A program made the translations under genes and the position numbers. The notes below the pieces were generated by a model. The model was not told the DNA's origin and did not search any database. It worked only from the letters and a program-made list of their open reading frames with translations. 64,000 nt of DNA, from contig NZ_BPFJ01000003.1 in the NCBI RefSeq assembly GCF_019972115.1, forward strand, positions 310,001 to 374,000, in the 5' to 3' direction. Below are positions 1-7,970 of this stretch, one piece after another. The number at the start of each line of letters is the position of its first letter. The first letter of the stretch is position 1. This DNA comes from Sulfurovum sp. TSL6 (GTDB lineage: Bacteria; Campylobacterota; Campylobacteria; Campylobacterales; Sulfurovaceae).

Positions 1-434
1 TTTGAGGCACCCATCACCGACTTCATCTCGATCCAGTGGCCCAGCAGCATAATGTCAACAAGTGTCGCCAGTTCCCAGAAAAACATTTTGCCGGTCAGTC
101 CAAACACGACTGCGCTGCTGTAGAGGTAGGCAGTGGTAATGGCAACGGCAACCAATGTCATCATGCCAGGCTGCAAGGATTTGAGCTCATTGAACAAACC
201 TTTAAGGAATGGCCAGCCGCCGTACCAAAAGACTGCCGATGATAGCCCAAATAGAAGATAGAGGTCGCCGGAGAAAGAGATGGTTTCGCGCAGACCGACC
301 AGATTTTGCAGCAGTGGCGAAAGAACGAGAATCGGTAGGGTCAGGACCAGCGAGATCCAGAAACGCTTGCGGAAATCCGCCGCCATGTGGCTATGATGAT
401 CATGGTGCTCTGAATGGTCAGTATTGTGTTTCAT
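1..434 (-). CDS. Copper-translocating P1B-type ATPase, CopB-like, N-terminal part only
   Basis: The protein is cut by the window edge; about 144 N-terminal residues are visible. They start MKHNTDHSEHHDHHSH, a His-rich cytoplasmic tail typical of CopB-type ATPases, followed by four hydrophobic stretches (FWISLVLTLPILVL; YLLFGLSSAVFWYGG; MMTLVAVAITTAYLY; FFWELATLVDIMLLGHWIE) that match the first membrane helices of P1B ATPases. The actuator, CPx and phosphorylation motifs lie outside the window. A GAGAGGAGA ribosome site precedes the ATG. GC content looks clearly higher than in neighbouring AT-rich genes, suggesting separate acquisition. The family exports Cu(I), Cu(II) or Ag(I) from the cytoplasm. 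Its promoter at 619-650 carries the shared metal-box module. Confidence 0.88.
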   Translation of the reverse strand, partial: MKHNTDHSEHHDHHSHMAADFRKRFWISLVLTLPILVLSPLLQNLVGLRETISFSGDLYLLFGLSSAVFWYGGWPFLKGLFNELKSLQPGMMTLVAVAITTAYLYSSAVVFGLTGKMFFWELATLVDIMLLGHWIEMKSVMGAS

Positions 435-618
435 GATGGGTAATCTCCTCTCTTCGTTATGCTGCACTTGGTGCATATTCCCGGATGATCCTGATGTGTC
501 TCGGGATGTAAGGGACAGACGTAAAAGTCCTGGCCGATATCACACTTGTCATAATCTTGTTAAATCAAAGTCTCACACAAATTATGAGATTGTTTTCATT
601 AACCCTTTCTATTACACT

Positions 619-650
619 AGTTTAATATCAAAGTGTGCAAATAGCGTGTA
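619..650 (-). promoter_or_regulatory. Metal-box promoter P1 (for the CopB-like ATPase)
   Basis: Read on the minus strand, half-site TACACGC (650-644) is followed 11 bp later by TGCACAC (639-633), and a -10 hexamer TAAACT begins 26 bp after the first half-site (624-619). The same 0/11/26 geometry recurs at six other promoters. It lies back-to-back with P2, and together they form a 15-bp-armed inverted repeat (630-644 with 662-676). Confidence 0.7.
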
Positions 651-655
651 CGCGA

Positions 656-687
656 TGCACACTATTTGCACACTTTAGTATTATTAT
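656..687 (+). promoter_or_regulatory. Metal-box promoter P2 (YHS-ppk2 operon)
   Basis: TGCACAC at 656 and TGCACAC at 667 are direct repeats 11 bp apart, and TATTAT at 682-687 serves as the -10. The half-sites occupy the -35 region, as expected for an OmpR-type activator. The gene start at 718 has an AGAGGAG ribosome site. Confidence 0.75.
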
Positions 688-717
688 TAATCATCTCAAA
701 TACATAGAGGAGCTAAG

Positions 718-945
718 ATGGATACTATCGTAAAAGATGTGGTTTGCGGCATGGACACTTCAACGGATTCGGAATTTCACACAGCACTTTCCTCAATCAT
801 CTATTACTTTTTTTCACAAAATTGTCAACATCATTTTAATGAAAATCCTCAAGAGTATATTAAAGTGAAAAATGGGAGTACTGAAAAGCAGCAAGAGAAA
901 ACAAATGAAAATACAGTCTCTAAACACGTGACTGAGATGGGCTGA
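718..945 (+). CDS. Small YHS-domain protein (metal-binding)
   Basis: This 75-residue protein has the YHS-domain pattern: KDVVCGMD at residues 6-13 and [19 protein letters not shown] at about 29-47. YHS domains of this kind (VCGM plus a second Cys) occur fused to or beside copper ATPases and are thought to bind Cu or other soft metals. The usual YYFCS cysteine is Phe here, but the second Cys (SQNC) is kept. The C-terminal 25 residues are charged and low-complexity. It lies about 10 bp before the polyphosphate kinase gene and shares promoter P2. A remnant of a second copy appears to lie near 2540. Confidence 0.75.
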   Translation: MDTIVKDVVCGMDTSTDSEFHTALSSIIYYFFSQNCQHHFNENPQEYIKVKNGSTEKQQEKTNENTVSKHVTEMG

Positions 946-955
946 AAGGATGAAG

Positions 956-1837
956 ATGAAAATCAAATCAAAAGATTTCCAAGTAAAAGAAGGCAAAAGG
1001 GTCAATCTTAAGAAGTGGCCGACAATCGTAAAGCCTGCGTACAAGTCGAAGAAGAAGTACAAAAAACACCTCAAAGAACAGGTAGAAGAGTTAAGTGAAC
1101 TGCAACATCTTCATTACGCATCCGACCACTGTGCGTTGTTGCTGATTTTTCAGGCAATGGACGCAGCCGGTAAGGACGGTGCCATACGGCACGTTATGTC
1201 TGGCGTCAATCCTCAAGGGTGCCAGGTCTTCAGCTTTAAACATCCGAGTGCCACAGAATTGGAGCACGATTTTTTGTGGCGAACCACTCGTAATCTACCC
1301 GAACGTGGCCATATCGGCATCTTTAATCGATCCTATTATGAGGAAGTATTGATCGTTCGTGTGCATCCAGAGATTTTACGCAGCCAAGGGTTTCCGGATG
1401 GGATGTTCGACGAGGAAACGATCTGGCAGAATCGATACCGATCCATCGTGGATTTTGAGAACCATCTCTACCGTAACGGCACGCGGATTATCAAGTTTTT
1501 TCTTCATCTTTCAGAGGAAGAACAGCGAAAGCGTTTTATCGATCGTATCGACGAGCCTGAAAAAAACTGGAAATTCAATTTAGCCGACATTGAAGAGCGG
1601 AAATTCTGGCAACAGTATATGCAGGCCTATGAGTCGTGCCTTAGCGCAACGAGTACAAAAAATTCGCCCTGGTATGTGGTGCCCGCTGACGACAAAAAAA
1701 ATGCCCGTCTCATTATCTCGAGAATTATTCTTGATACGTTCAAGTCCCTCCAAATGCACTACCCCGAAACTGATGCAAAAAGATTGAAGGAGTTGTTGTC
1801 GATACGCCAACGGCTGATGCAGAAAGATCAAAGTTGA
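956..1837 (+). CDS. ppk2: Polyphosphate kinase 2 (PPK2 family)
   Basis: About 293 residues, the normal size for a single-domain PPK2, which transfers phosphate between polyphosphate and nucleotides (polyP:ADP or AMP phosphotransferase). Walker A is DAAGKDG (about residues 69-75) and the Walker B/lid region is [12 protein letters not shown], followed by the conserved [10 protein letters not shown] and WYVVPADDK segments. Two in-frame ATGs are available at 950 and 956; the AAAGGA ribosome site ends at 950, so the second is preferred. It shares promoter P2 with the YHS gene. GC content looks higher than in the two-component genes downstream. Polyphosphate turnover has been linked to metal tolerance in other bacteria; a role here is inference from context. 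Confidence 0.92.
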   Translation: MKIKSKDFQVKEGKRVNLKKWPTIVKPAYKSKKKYKKHLKEQVEELSELQHLHYASDHCALLLIFQAMDAAGKDGAIRHVMSGVNPQGCQVFSFKHPSATELEHDFLWRTTRNLPERGHIGIFNRSYYEEVLIVRVHPEILRSQGFPDGMFDEETIWQNRYRSIVDFENHLYRNGTRIIKFFLHLSEEEQRKRFIDRIDEPEKNWKFNLADIEERKFWQQYMQAYESCLSATSTKNSPWYVVPADDKKNARLIISRIILDTFKSLQMHYPETDAKRLKELLSIRQRLMQKDQS

Positions 1838-1843
1838 TACTGG

Positions 1844-2161
1844 GTGCGATACATTCGGTCACCCTTCACGTTGATGAAAGCTGCAATACGAATTGCAAAG
1901 CATTATAGTCTTAATGTACCTAAAATAACCAACTTATTTGATGAGGAAGTTTTTACCCGGCTTAAAAAGCTTATTAAACTGCTTGAAGATTGCTTAGTTA
2001 CTATAATAAGAAACCATGATCTAAGCGTTCGTTTTCTTCATAAAGTCAGTTTTTGTATAGTTGTGATTATTAGAGAATATAAGAGTAATTTTAGGCAACG
2101 CACTCTTGAAACTTTGCTCAGGAGTACATCAGGAGATTCAATCAAATTCAGAGTTAGTTAG
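1844..2161 (+). CDS. Doubtful 105-codon ORF after ppk2
   Basis: An open frame beginning six bases after the ppk2 stop. The product (MRYIRSPFTLMKAAIRIAKH...) has no domain I recognise, no convincing ribosome site and mixed hydrophobic and basic residues throughout. It could be a short unknown gene or a decayed remnant in an AT-rich stretch. Nothing on the opposite strand competes with it. Confidence 0.2.
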   Translation: MRYIRSPFTLMKAAIRIAKHYSLNVPKITNLFDEEVFTRLKKLIKLLEDCLVTIIRNHDLSVRFLHKVSFCIVVIIREYKSNFRQRTLETLLRSTSGDSIKFRVS

Positions 2162-2199
2162 TTTGTTCAATTATAGTATTATTCTTTACTTAAAAAGAA

Positions 2200-2371
2200 C
2201 TAATTACTACCACACTTACCTTGGGATTTCATGTTTCCCATATCTTTTGTGTGCCCATTTACACTAGTGAGAAGTTTGTTGGCATGTTCCAATCTAGAGT
2301 ACCTGATTCACATACACAAATGCTGAACCCAAACCTACTACGAGAATACTCGCTAAAATTAACTTTTTCAT
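2200..2371 (-). pseudogene. Frameshifted small secreted peptide gene
   Basis: On the minus strand an AAAGGA ribosome site precedes an ATG at 2371. Translation begins MKKLILASILVVGLGSAFVY, a clean signal peptide or membrane anchor, then reaches TAG after 25 codons (near 2295). In the next frame the sequence continues as LEHANKLLTSVNGHTKDMGNM...KCGSN before a stop at 2200, giving a plausible ~57-residue His/Met/Cys-containing exported peptide. A one-base frameshift (or sequencing error) between codons 22 and 26 explains this. It has its own metal-box promoter P3. Confidence 0.55.
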
Positions 2372-2426
2372 AATGTATCCTTTGTAATAAATTTTTAAGG
2401 TGAGCAATCACCCTAATTACAAGTGA

Positions 2427-2458
2427 ATTATAATAGGATAATATGCATATAATGTTCA
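2427..2458 (-). promoter_or_regulatory. Metal-box promoter P3 (for the frameshifted peptide gene)
   Basis: Minus-strand half-sites TGAACAT (from 2458) and TGCATAT (from 2447) lie 11 bp apart, and a perfect TATAAT (2432-2427) starts 26 bp from the first. The half-sites are the weakest of the seven modules, but the spacing is identical. Confidence 0.5.
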
Positions 2459-2465
2459 GATAATT

Positions 2466-2497
2466 TGCACACTATATGCACACTTTGAGATTATGAT
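2466..2497 (+). promoter_or_regulatory. Metal-box promoter P4 (two-component operon)
   Basis: TGCACAC at 2466 and again at 2477, with -10 TATGAT at 2492-2497. It is the only recognisable promoter ahead of the response-regulator gene at 2662, which suggests autoregulation. It is followed by a ribosome site (AAAGGAGA) and a decayed YHS-like fragment, not by a short leader. Confidence 0.7.
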
Positions 2498-2511
2498 GTA
2501 TCATCATGCAA

Positions 2512-2600
2512 AGGAGACATAATAAATCCCTCAGCATAAGATGTTGTTTGCGGCAATGAGCTTTTCGTCTGTTTCTTGTTGCAGTAAACTCTTTACGACG
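2512..2600 (+). pseudogene. Decayed YHS-domain gene fragment
   Basis: After promoter P4 and an AAAGGAGA ribosome site, the bases at 2540-2560 encode DVVCGNE; 17 of 21 bases match the DVVCGMD segment of the intact YHS gene at 718. The frame has no usable start, contains a stop just before the motif and ends soon after. The identical promoter-RBS-motif order suggests a duplicated YHS gene that was largely deleted, leaving its promoter to drive the regulator genes. Confidence 0.35.
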
Positions 2601-2661
2601 TAGAAATTTAAAATTATAAGGACAATAGCGTACAATACAATACAAGACGAGGAAGCAAAAA

Positions 2662-3315
2662 ATGAAAATACTACTTATGGAAGATGACCCTGTATTGGGA
2701 GACATCTTGGCAGATTATCTGCAAGAATTTTACACAACACATAGGGTGTTTGATTCAAAAGAGGCACAAGAAATGATAGATCAAGCACACTATGATCTTT
2801 TCATCTTTGATATTAACGTTCCTGGAATAAGTGGAGTAGAATTACTTGAAGAATTACGTAGCTTCAATGATACAACACCTGCCATCATTATCACTGCATA
2901 TGGTGACACCAAGCATCTAAAAGCTAGTTTTGATGCAGGTGCACATGATTATATACGTAAGCCTTTTGAGCTGGAAGAATTAAAGTTACGGATAGAAAAA
3001 AGTAGAGTATTGTTTCATATAGAGCAAGACACTCCTGTAAAATTAAGCGAATCATTGACCTATTACCCTTCAAGGAAAATGGTTAGCGACGGAAGTAAAG
3101 AACAAGGATTACGCCCCAAAGAGATGGAGATACTGGAGTATCTTATTGCTCACCCGAAAAGACTCATCAGTCAAGATGAATTGGTACAGAATATTTGGGA
3201 ATTTGACCAATTGCCAAGTGATGCCACCTTGCGTTCCTATATTAGAAAACTACGAGAAATTATAGGCAGTGAAAAAATAGTTACACAAAGAGGGATGGGA
3301 TATCGCTATGAATGA
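2662..3315 (+). CDS. OmpR/PhoB-family response regulator of the metal island
   Basis: The 217-residue protein has a receiver domain (acidic pocket E7-D8-D9, phospho-acceptor D50 in FIFDINVPG, T78, K100 in IRKPFE) and a C-terminal winged helix (about 125-217, with LRPKEMEILEYL and the TLRSYIRKLREII recognition region). A GAGGAAG ribosome site precedes the start. Its last codons overlap the sensor kinase gene. From its position amid efflux genes and behind a metal-box promoter, I infer that it binds the TRCACAY repeats, much as CusR/CopR regulators bind boxes next to -35 regions. Confidence 0.93.
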   Translation: MKILLMEDDPVLGDILADYLQEFYTTHRVFDSKEAQEMIDQAHYDLFIFDINVPGISGVELLEELRSFNDTTPAIIITAYGDTKHLKASFDAGAHDYIRKPFELEELKLRIEKSRVLFHIEQDTPVKLSESLTYYPSRKMVSDGSKEQGLRPKEMEILEYLIAHPKRLISQDELVQNIWEFDQLPSDATLRSYIRKLREIIGSEKIVTQRGMGYRYE

Positions 3316-4456
3316 CTTGGAAAAACGCTCATTCCACTCTTTTTTGGGACTCTATATCGTATCCTCTTTTTTGTTTATCTCTTTTATTGGGTACTGGTAT
3401 TATGCGGCACAAAAAAATGCATTACAAAACGAAACGTATTATAAGTTGCAACATATAGCTGACATGAAAGCAGGTGACATTATTATGGCACATATGAAAG
3501 AGACCAAACTTAAAGAATCAATTGTACCCGATGAGATAAAATTGGCACTTATAGATACAAAAGGGAAGGTAGTAGATGGAAAGCTTATAGAGCCTTTTAC
3601 ATTGAATAGCCCAGGATATTTTGAGGTAAAAGGCTATAATGTTTTTGTATCTGATGCTCCTAAAGAACATTTAGGTATAGCCTATGTTGTTGCGCAGTCA
3701 AACTCTTTGTTGATGGAGTTAAAAACACTACAGAATACCGTATTAAAAGTGATCATAGGTTCTTCAATACTCATGGCTATAATTGCATGGATTCTCTCAA
3801 AACTCTTTATGAAACCCATTAGTCAAAAAGTAGAACAGATAGAACGTTTTATTAACGACGTAACCCATGAACTAAACACTCCTATAACTGCACTTACTAT
3901 GGCGACAAGTCAAGCACTAAAACAGGAAAGCTACACACAAAAGACTTTAAAAAATATTTCCATCAGCACCAAACAACTTTATGATATTTATCGTTCATTA
4001 ACATATTTGAATTTTTCAAGTTCAAAAGAAGAAGGTAGTGTCATAAATATTGCTGAATCCGCTCAAAAAAGTATTGTTTATTATCAGCCTTTGTGTGAAA
4101 GTAAACGTATCACCATGGATACAGAACTGGAGAAATATATTTTTACCATACCGGAGGCACAACTACAGCTTCTTTTTGGCAATCTCATAGGAAATGCTAT
4201 AAAATATTCACCTAGGGGTTCAACTATAACTTTATGGCTCAAAGAAGGTGTTTTCAGCATTAAGGATGAGGGGATAGGCATAGAGCATGAAAAACAAAAA
4301 GAGATATTTAAACGATTTAAGCGTGCAACTAAGTACTCAGGTGGATTTGGTGTAGGGCTTAGCATTGTTAAAAGTATTTGCGATGAATATGGGATTAAAA
4401 TTGAATTAGACTCTGTACCCAATAAGGGAACAGAATTTAGGCTTCAATTTCCTTAA
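3308..4456 (+). CDS. Membrane sensor histidine kinase (metal sensor, inferred)
   Basis: 382 residues: TM1 at about 13-33, a ~110-residue periplasmic region, TM2 at about 145-167, H-box FINDVTHELNTPITAL with H187, N-box GNLIGNAIKY (N296), G1 DEGIGI (D320), F-box IFKRF, G2 GGFGVGLSIV. No HAMP domain is obvious. All catalytic motifs are intact. The start overlaps the regulator by 8 bases, so the pair is translationally coupled. The periplasmic part has few Met/His residues (MAHMKE) and no known metal motif, so the Cu/Ag sensing role rests on neighbourhood only. Confidence 0.92.
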   Translation: MNDLEKRSFHSFLGLYIVSSFLFISFIGYWYYAAQKNALQNETYYKLQHIADMKAGDIIMAHMKETKLKESIVPDEIKLALIDTKGKVVDGKLIEPFTLNSPGYFEVKGYNVFVSDAPKEHLGIAYVVAQSNSLLMELKTLQNTVLKVIIGSSILMAIIAWILSKLFMKPISQKVEQIERFINDVTHELNTPITALTMATSQALKQESYTQKTLKNISISTKQLYDIYRSLTYLNFSSSKEEGSVINIAESAQKSIVYYQPLCESKRITMDTELEKYIFTIPEAQLQLLFGNLIGNAIKYSPRGSTITLWLKEGVFSIKDEGIGIEHEKQKEIFKRFKRATKYSGGFGVGLSIVKSICDEYGIKIELDSVPNKGTEFRLQFP

Positions 4457-4497
4457 GCATATATGTGATTTTATACTTCTTGAAAGCTTATAGTTTT

Positions 4498-4532
4498 AAA
4501 ACCTTATAAAATATGTTAGATTATAAGGTTTT
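4498..4532. terminator. Bidirectional AT-rich hairpin terminator
   Basis: A perfect 12-bp stem (AAAACCTTATAA at 4498-4509 with TTATAAGGTTTT at 4521-4532) around an 11-base loop, between convergent genes. A-tract and T-tract on both sides allow function on either strand. It belongs to a recurring family in this window (10713, 13652, 13693, 40844). Confidence 0.75.
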
Positions 4533-4558
4533 GATTTTAATTATGTAGAAATTTGTAT

Positions 4559-4909
4559 TTATAATTTAATACCAAATTTATCAAGAATAAAAATGACACT
4601 ATAGTAAGCAAAAATAGTCATCAAGATTGAGATACCCATACTAAGATAAAAGCTGAGACCTTTTTTTATTAAGATTGGAAAAACTATAAATAATGTTATT
4701 GATGGGGCAATTAGCCAAACAATTCTATTTGAAAAGTCTACCGCATTACTACTACTATTTGTATCTACATACATCCATGTCATAGCTAATATTGATACTA
4801 AAGGGATAGCAGCTAATAGTGCACCTACTAAACTGCTTCTTTTGGCTATTTCAGAGATTAATACAATTAAAAATGTTGTAATAATTAATTTTGTTATATA
4901 GTAAGCCAA
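4559..4909 (-). CDS. DUF3147-family small membrane protein
   Basis: 116 residues with four predicted membrane helices (ITKLIITTFLIVLI; SLVGALLAAIPLVSILAMTW; IVWLIAPSITLFIVFPIL; FYLSMGISILMTIFAYYS). Pattern and size fit DUF3147, a family often placed at the end of heavy-metal RND operons; its function is unknown. The start lies four bases after the stop of the RND pump gene, so it is the last gene of the efflux operon. Confidence 0.75.
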   Translation of the reverse strand: MAYYITKLIITTFLIVLISEIAKRSSLVGALLAAIPLVSILAMTWMYVDTNSSSNAVDFSNRIVWLIAPSITLFIVFPILIKKGLSFYLSMGISILMTIFAYYSVIFILDKFGIKL

Positions 4910-4913
4910 TTTG

Positions 4914-7900
4914 TTACTCCTTGTTAAAAAATAGAATATATAATGAAGGTAAGACCAGCAAGGTCAAGATTGTTGAAGAGATAATTCCTCCTGTGACTAC
5001 CACTGAGAGCGGATACTGTATTTCCGAGCCTACACCTGTAGCAAAAAGGAGCGGGAGAATACCAAAGAGCGTGGTGAAGGCTGTCATGAGTACAGGTCTT
5101 AGCCTTAGTAAGGTAGCACTTTTTACCATATCTATCATTTTCACTTCTGGGAACTTTTTACGTAATTCATCTATGAATGACACAAGTACTATCCCGTTGA
5201 GTATTGCTATAGCAAAGATGGCAATAAACCCTACAATGGCAGAGACACTCAAATATTCGCCTGAGATGAGTAGTCCAACAATACCTCCCATAAGCCCTAA
5301 TGGCACGCCCAGTAAAATTAGAAACGCTTTTTTAAGAGAGTTGAATGCCGTATAGAGCAACAATAGAATAAGTAAAATCGTGATAGGTATAATCATTGCA
5401 AGCGTTTGTGTAGCTTCTTGCATATTCTTGAAATCGCCTGCCCACTTAATGTAATAGCCATCAGGCAGGACAACTTGTTTACTTATCTTTATGCTTGCCT
5501 CTTCAACAAACGTAGCAATGTCACGATCTTCAACTTCCAGTGAAAGAACCATATATCGACTCAAGTCCTCACGCTTAATAAAGGCAGGCCCCTGTGCTAC
5601 ACTGATGTCACACACTTCCTCCAGGGAAACTATTTTTCCGGTACCTGAACGAAGGATCAGTTTTTTTATTGTTTCTATATCTTGTTTGGCATTTTTTAAT
5701 TTTGCCACGATACCAAAGCGTTTCACTCCTTCTATCTTTTGAGTAACAGTTTCTTCCCCAATTCCATAACGAATGACTTGCATTACATCTTCCACATTGA
5801 GGCCATATCGCGAAAGTGCTAGGTAGTTTGGCTTGATATTGATCTGTGCTTGTCCTAATTGTGTTTCAACCTCGGCATGATCAAGCCCTTCTATGCCCTG
5901 CAGGACTTTAGATATTTGCGCAGCAACATCAGACATAACCTTTTGGTCTTCTCCGTAGATTTTGACTGCAAGTTCTGCGCTTACGCCCTCAAGTAGCTCT
6001 TCTATACGCATAGCAATAGGTTGAGTAGAGATAAATTGTAAATAGTTAAACTCTTCTTTGAGTTTTTTTGTCATCTCTTTGTCAAGAGCTGGAATATCTT
6101 CAAACTCTGGATCAAGGGTCAAGAGAACCTCCATGTAGTTAGCTTGTGCCGTTTCACCTTTTTCACTTCTTCCGATCATGCTTAGTACAGAGAGTACTTC
6201 TTCAGGATAGGTTTTAAGTATAAAGTTTTCGATAGCTTGTGCATTTTCTACATTTTGAGTAAGTGAGGTTCCAGGGATAGCGATAACCCTGTACATAATG
6301 GTCTCTTCATTGAGCTCCGGCATAAACTCCCGTCCTTGCTGACTGAGTAGTCCTGCTAAGACAAAGAATATAAAGAAAGTAATGGCCACCAGCTTTTTTG
6401 CATGGCGCAAAGAAAACTCCAGCATAGGTGTATAGAATGCCTTAATGGCTGCCATAAGAGGACTGTTCGAGTGCTTCCCTTGTTTGAGCATCATATATGA
6501 GAGTACCGGAACCAGTAGAAGAGCCACCGCAAGCGAGCCAAGCATCACAAAGACAATGTCCAATGCCATAGGGGTATAAAGTTTTCCTGCAAGTCCTTCA
6601 AGGCTCAACAGCGGAATAAAGACAGCTGCAATAATAAGGAGGGCAAAAAGTACTGGCTTTGCCACATCTGCAGTAGCTTCTGCGATCACTTCTGCACGTG
6701 AGGCTTTGGGGTTATCATGCAATAACCTGAAACTGTTTTCGACAACCACAATGGTTCCATCAACTATCATCCCTATAGCTATAGCTAGTCCGCTAAGGCT
6801 CATAAGGTTTGCAGATATGCCATATTCTTTCATCATTAAAAATGCTATAAGCAAAGAGATAGGTAAAGAGATGATGACGATAAATGCAGAACGTAGTTCG
6901 AACAAAAAGAGGAATAACACGATCGCAACAAGCACTGAGCCTGTTAGAAGTGCGGAAGTCATTGTGCTGACTGCCTTATGCGTTATTTCTGTTCTATCGT
7001 AAATCACTTGGAGCTTTACACCTTTGGGGAGTGCTGATTCAACCAGTAGTATTTTGTCCTTGATAAGCTCAACAACCTTGGCTGCATTGGTACCTGAACG
7101 CTGAAGCACCATTCCAAAGACCCTTTCTTTCCCATCAACACTTACTGCTCCAAAACGGGGAGCCTTTCCTTCTTGTACTGTAGCAACATCTTTTATCGTC
7201 ACCACTTTTGCATCTTTTGTGCGTATGACAGTATTTCGAATATCATCCATTTTTTCATAGAGTCCTGCACCACGTATAAGGTACTGCTCTCTATTGAACT
7301 CTAGGTATTGTCCACCTACGGATTGATTACTCTTTTCTAGCGCTTCTATCACTTCATTATAGGTGACATCAACAGCTTGAAGACGCTTAGGGTCCACAAG
7401 AACTTCATATTGTTTCTCAAAGCCTCCCCAAGAGATGACCTCTTCTACACCATCCACAGATTTGAGTAAAGGAGTGACTGTATATTCATGCAGTTGACGG
7501 AGTTGGCTAGGTGTATATTTATTGGCCTTATCTTCAAGGGCATACCATAATACCTGCCCTAAGCCTGTTGTATTCGGACCCATGGTCGGAACACCCCATC
7601 CTTGAGGTATATCTACCGTATTGAGTCTTTCAGTAACGAGTTGACGCAATAGGTAAGTATCATAGCCGTCTTCAAAGAAAATAGAAACATACGAAAGTCC
7701 AAAAATTGAGTTCGAGAGTATCATCTTAACCCCAGGCAAACCTGACATGGCTGCCTCTATAGGGTAGGTGATGAGTTTCTCTATGTCTTCCGCAGAGTTA
7801 CCAGCACTTTCTGTATAGATGACCACCTGCTTAGGAGTAATGTCTGGAAATGCGTCTATAGGTATATTTTGATACGCCTTATAACCAAATCCTGAGATGA

Positions 7901-7964
7901 CTATAAACAGCGCGAGCATGAGAAGTTTATACTGTATAAGTATTTCAAAAAAACGTTTCACCAT
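4914..7964 (-). CDS. Heavy-metal efflux RND transporter (CusA/CzcA family)
   Basis: 1016 residues, the usual size for an HME-RND proton antiporter, which moves metal from periplasm or membrane into an outer-membrane duct. The N-terminus MVKRFFEILIQYKLLMLALF... is TM1, followed by a large porter domain, TM2-6 (about 335-500), a second porter domain and TM7-12. The TM4 segment reads GLAIAIGMIVDGTIVVVEN (D402, E409), closer to the CusA form than to the DFG form of CzcA, so monovalent Cu/Ag is somewhat favoured over Zn/Co/Cd. Methionine residues in the porter domain cannot be assigned to a site without alignment. It is the third gene of the tripartite operon, six bases after the adaptor gene. Confidence 0.95.
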   Translation of the reverse strand: MVKRFFEILIQYKLLMLALFIVISGFGYKAYQNIPIDAFPDITPKQVVIYTESAGNSAEDIEKLITYPIEAAMSGLPGVKMILSNSIFGLSYVSIFFEDGYDTYLLRQLVTERLNTVDIPQGWGVPTMGPNTTGLGQVLWYALEDKANKYTPSQLRQLHEYTVTPLLKSVDGVEEVISWGGFEKQYEVLVDPKRLQAVDVTYNEVIEALEKSNQSVGGQYLEFNREQYLIRGAGLYEKMDDIRNTVIRTKDAKVVTIKDVATVQEGKAPRFGAVSVDGKERVFGMVLQRSGTNAAKVVELIKDKILLVESALPKGVKLQVIYDRTEITHKAVSTMTSALLTGSVLVAIVLFLFLFELRSAFIVIISLPISLLIAFLMMKEYGISANLMSLSGLAIAIGMIVDGTIVVVENSFRLLHDNPKASRAEVIAEATADVAKPVLFALLIIAAVFIPLLSLEGLAGKLYTPMALDIVFVMLGSLAVALLLVPVLSYMMLKQGKHSNSPLMAAIKAFYTPMLEFSLRHAKKLVAITFFIFFVLAGLLSQQGREFMPELNEETIMYRVIAIPGTSLTQNVENAQAIENFILKTYPEEVLSVLSMIGRSEKGETAQANYMEVLLTLDPEFEDIPALDKEMTKKLKEEFNYLQFISTQPIAMRIEELLEGVSAELAVKIYGEDQKVMSDVAAQISKVLQGIEGLDHAEVETQLGQAQINIKPNYLALSRYGLNVEDVMQVIRYGIGEETVTQKIEGVKRFGIVAKLKNAKQDIETIKKLILRSGTGKIVSLEEVCDISVAQGPAFIKREDLSRYMVLSLEVEDRDIATFVEEASIKISKQVVLPDGYYIKWAGDFKNMQEATQTLAMIIPITILLILLLLYTAFNSLKKAFLILLGVPLGLMGGIVGLLISGEYLSVSAIVGFIAIFAIAILNGIVLVSFIDELRKKFPEVKMIDMVKSATLLRLRPVLMTAFTTLFGILPLLFATGVGSEIQYPLSVVVTGGIISSTILTLLVLPSLYILFFNKE

Positions 7965-7970
7965 AGACTC

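Noticed and set aside
36-678. Three overlapping plus-strand open frames
   Set aside because: The first two are antisense to the CopB-like gene; the third runs through the promoter region P1/P2.
4891-5355. 154-codon plus-strand open frame
   Set aside because: Fully antisense to the C-terminal part of the RND pump gene, with no motif or ribosome site.
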